NCBI GenBank assembly: GCA_026225945.1
Contig: JAMJFZ010000711.1
Coordinates: forward strand, 4,341,501 to 4,405,500
Source: Cricetomys ansorgei
Taxonomy: Eukaryota; Chordata; Mammalia; Rodentia; Nesomyidae
Reading direction: 5' to 3'
DNA: 64,000 nucleotides
In this document: in pieces, positions 61,871-64,000 of the stretch
Position numbering within the stretch: the first letter of the stretch is position 1
Layout: each line of letters opens with the position of its first letter
The notes under the pieces: model-generated
What the model saw: the letters and a program-made list of their open reading frames with translations, nothing else
The model's database searches: none
Told to the model about the DNA's origin: nothing
Translations under genes and position numbers: made by a program

Positions 61871-61969
61871 ATGGAAAAGGAAGAAAAATAATCTAAGCGT
61901 GTAGTTGTATAGACCATTAAAATTTGCAAAGGTCTCCGGGAAATTGTTCCATTTTATTTCAGTAGCGAG

Positions 61970-62110
61970 TTCGTGAGGTAGCTCTGCAATGATAATCTAT
62001 CTTGATTGTAGATTAGCAGGTGGTAAGTGGCTTATCCAAGATCATTTAGAGAAGGGGAAGATCCCAAAGTACAACCCAGCTTTCTGTCTTCTACCTCATA
62101 TTTTTCCCTT
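61970..62110 (-). repeat. MIR SINE fragment
   Basis: GGTGGTAAGTGGCTTATCCA, AGATCATTTAGAGAAGGGGA, ACAACCCAGCTTTCTGTCTT. Confidence 0.58.
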
Positions 62111-62839
62111 AATAGTAATGATAGCCTGCCCTAAGAGAAATGTCAGAGATGTTCTAGCATGTCTTTTATTCTGAAAAACAGAAGTCCTTTCTCCATCCTG
62201 TCTTTAACATTGGTGAAAAGAGGTCTTCACAAAAGTCATGGTCAGAGGGGCTTTCTGGTTGCTCATCCATCACACAGAAAGATACACTAGTCTCATCTGA
62301 TACACATTTACTGGGCATTGCTTTTGACCTTGGACTTATCCATGTATAACACATTATTTTTATTATATTTTTACCTTGACTGACTGTTAGGTGGAAGGAG
62401 GGACAGCTCAAGAAAGCAGGGAATGAAAGATTGATGTGGGGATCATTTGTCAGCCTGAATTTGATTGCTCATCTTGAGACATCCATCTTTATATATCCAA
62501 ACTAAATCTGGTGTTTTTCTCTGCATACTGTTCATCCCTCAGAGACTCTCAAATCCGATTAGGAGTTCTGTTTACTTCCTTCCCCTGGCCAATTACAGGA
62601 GAGCACATCCATATTCTCTGCCACAGGCCAGATGCTACTGTGCTATCAAAGAAGCCAGTGGTCTTTATGGATACTTAATCTCTCTGATGATTTTCAAGAA
62701 TGGCAGCTGATTCCCCCACTGAAATGTATGCAATGTTTACTATGACTCACATCTAGTAAAAGCTCTCGCTTATAATATAGTCTCACTACTCAAAGAGAAT
62801 TGTACAGGAGATACTCATCCAATAAATCATTGACTTGAT

Positions 62840-63010
62840 AGATTATCTTTAATTCATCCATTCAACGAAACACATGTTGAATGTCTATCATGTCTCAAAC
62901 ATTCTGTTAGAGACTTTGAGAAAATCATGTGGAAAATAGAATCCCTGTCCCCACCTCTGGGTAACATGTAATCTAAGGAAAGTGACAGAGTGTGGCTATT
63001 GCATGTATGC
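62840..63010 (-). repeat. L2 LINE 3' end
   Basis: ATTCATCCATTCAACGAAAC, GAATGTCTATCATGTCTCAA, ACATTCTGTTAGAGACTTTG, GAATCCCTGTCCCCACCTCT. Confidence 0.65.
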
Positions 63011-63394
63011 AATGAAGTTTATCTCTGCAATTTTGAGACTAAAGAAAGAGAAGCTGGTTTGGGAGGAACTTGTAGCATTGTTCAGACAAAGTTCTGGTGA
63101 TTCTGAATGATCTGCCAGCTAGAGCTACCTTGTTAAAATGCTGTCTTCAACCATAGGCATTCTGTGTTCACAGTGGCTGATGCCAAGAGCTGGACCTTTT
63201 TCTTTCTAGGCATAAATCCAAAAACCTTTCATGGCACTATAGATGAGAGACACACTCTCCAGAGCCTACTCTATTTTGCAAAGAAGAATTATTTGTTCAA
63301 GAAATGTTATGAACATTGATAGGAAATTGCATATCAACATTGCATGGTAATAAAATGGGCAAACATTCCTCCTGTATTCATTATATTTCTCGCC

Positions 63395-63720
63395 TGCTGT
63401 GGCCAATGCTTGATAAGAAGCAACTTAAGGCAAGGAGAGTTTATTCTGGCTTACAATCCGATAGAATGATTCCATCATGGCAAGAAGACATGGCAACAAG
63501 AGCCCAAGGCCTGCTGGGCACACCACATCCACAGTCAGGATGCTGAGAGAGATTAATGTTTGTGGTCAGCTAATTCTCTTTCTTATGCATTCTGAGCCCC
63601 AGTCCCCAACATTCAGGTAGGTCCTCTTACCTCAGTTAAACTAATCTAGATAGTTCTTCACAGGCATGCCCAGTGTCTTGTCTCCTAGGTGTCAAACTGA
63701 CAGTCAATGTTAATCACCAA
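63395..63720 (+). mobile_element. Rodent interspersed repeat, copy 4 of 4 (5'-truncated, diverged)
   Basis: AAGAAGCAACTTAAGGCAAG, GAGTTTATTCTGGCTTACAA, CATCATGGCAAGAAGACATG, CTAGGTGTCAAACTGACAGT match the family outline of a second subfamily. Confidence 0.6.
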
Positions 63721-63844
63721 ATCTTCCATTATTGTACCTTCCTGACCACTTAGGTCCATGATCCTCAAGTCCATCTCCATAATGAACAAGCTAAGTATAA
63801 GTTTAAAAACAAGGCCTCTTGATTTAGCTTTTCTTTTTGGCGCC

Positions 63845-63965
63845 AACAATTATAAGCTGTATGACCTTGAACTGCTACTGAGCCTATGATTCTTTAATCT
63901 GTAGATTAGCTACTAATGTCTCCTTCATATAAAGTGATTTAAATATATAAATGTTTAGTAGAGTT
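63845..63965 (+). repeat. MIR SINE fragment
   Basis: AAGCTGTATGACCTTGAACT, TTCTTTAATCTGTAGATTAG, AAAGTGATTTAAATATATAA in forward order. Confidence 0.55.
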
Positions 63966-63982
63966 CTTTTTTTAAGTTTAAT

Positions 63983-64000
63983 TGTGTGTGTGTGTGTGTG
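63983..64000. repeat. (GT)n microsatellite cut by the window end
   Basis: GT dinucleotides run off the right edge. Confidence 0.95.

Larger units (their letters stand above)
53591..64000 (+). other. Dlg2: Dlg2 intron, 5' part
   Basis: Begins at the GTAAGA donor. The PDZ3 exon (EPRKVV onward) was looked for and not seen before the window ends in a GT repeat. Confidence 0.85.

Overview
This is mammalian genomic DNA, and the repeat content says rodent. B1, B2, B3 and B4 SINEs, a rodent URR1-type hAT element and rodent L1 3' ends lie on a background of old MIR, L2 and L1M copies, with many long microsatellites. I cannot name the species. I saw no young ID element of the kind expected at high density in rat, but that does not exclude rat.

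The host gene can be identified. Two short stretches on the + strand, 6103-6258 and 53522-53590, have acceptor and donor sites. They translate into consecutive parts of the linker between PDZ2 and PDZ3 of Dlg2 (PSD-93/chapsyn-110), a postsynaptic scaffold protein. Both exons are multiples of three (156 and 69 nt) and both have phase 2 at each end, so they join in frame to each other and to the expected neighbours. The rest of the window is one complete intron of 47,263 bp and parts of the two flanking introns. I did not find the PDZ2-side exon upstream or the PDZ3 exon downstream.

Layout: 1-6102 is upstream intron with a B1 that carries a long internal hexamer expansion. 6259-53521 is the large intron. 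It holds GATA tracts at 14.4-14.8 and 26.3-26.5 kb, an L2/MIR/B1 nest at 19.7-21.4 kb, antisense L1 3' ends at 27, 32-33.6, 41-42 and 52.8-53.2 kb, an L1 pile-up with a cleanly nested repeat at 42.4-44.6 kb, and a pyrimidine-rich tract of about 560 bp at 45.2-45.7 kb. It also holds an old L1MA-like 3' end at 47.1-47.8 kb, a hAT element at 50.2 kb, and a strong 31-bp-arm hairpin at 40.7-40.8 kb. 53591-64000 is downstream intron with two related copies of an unidentified sequence at 56.7 and 57.8 kb, a B1, a B2/B3 and a double GC-box.

No long protein-coding ORF, bacterial-type operon, CRISPR array or RNA gene is supported. The longest ORFs come from microsatellites or retrotransposons. The observations best worth following are the two Dlg2 cassette exons, the hairpin, the 56.7/57.8 kb repeat pair, and the microsatellites that appear to have grown from inside or beside mobile elements. 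Family names and protein matches come from memory without any database search.
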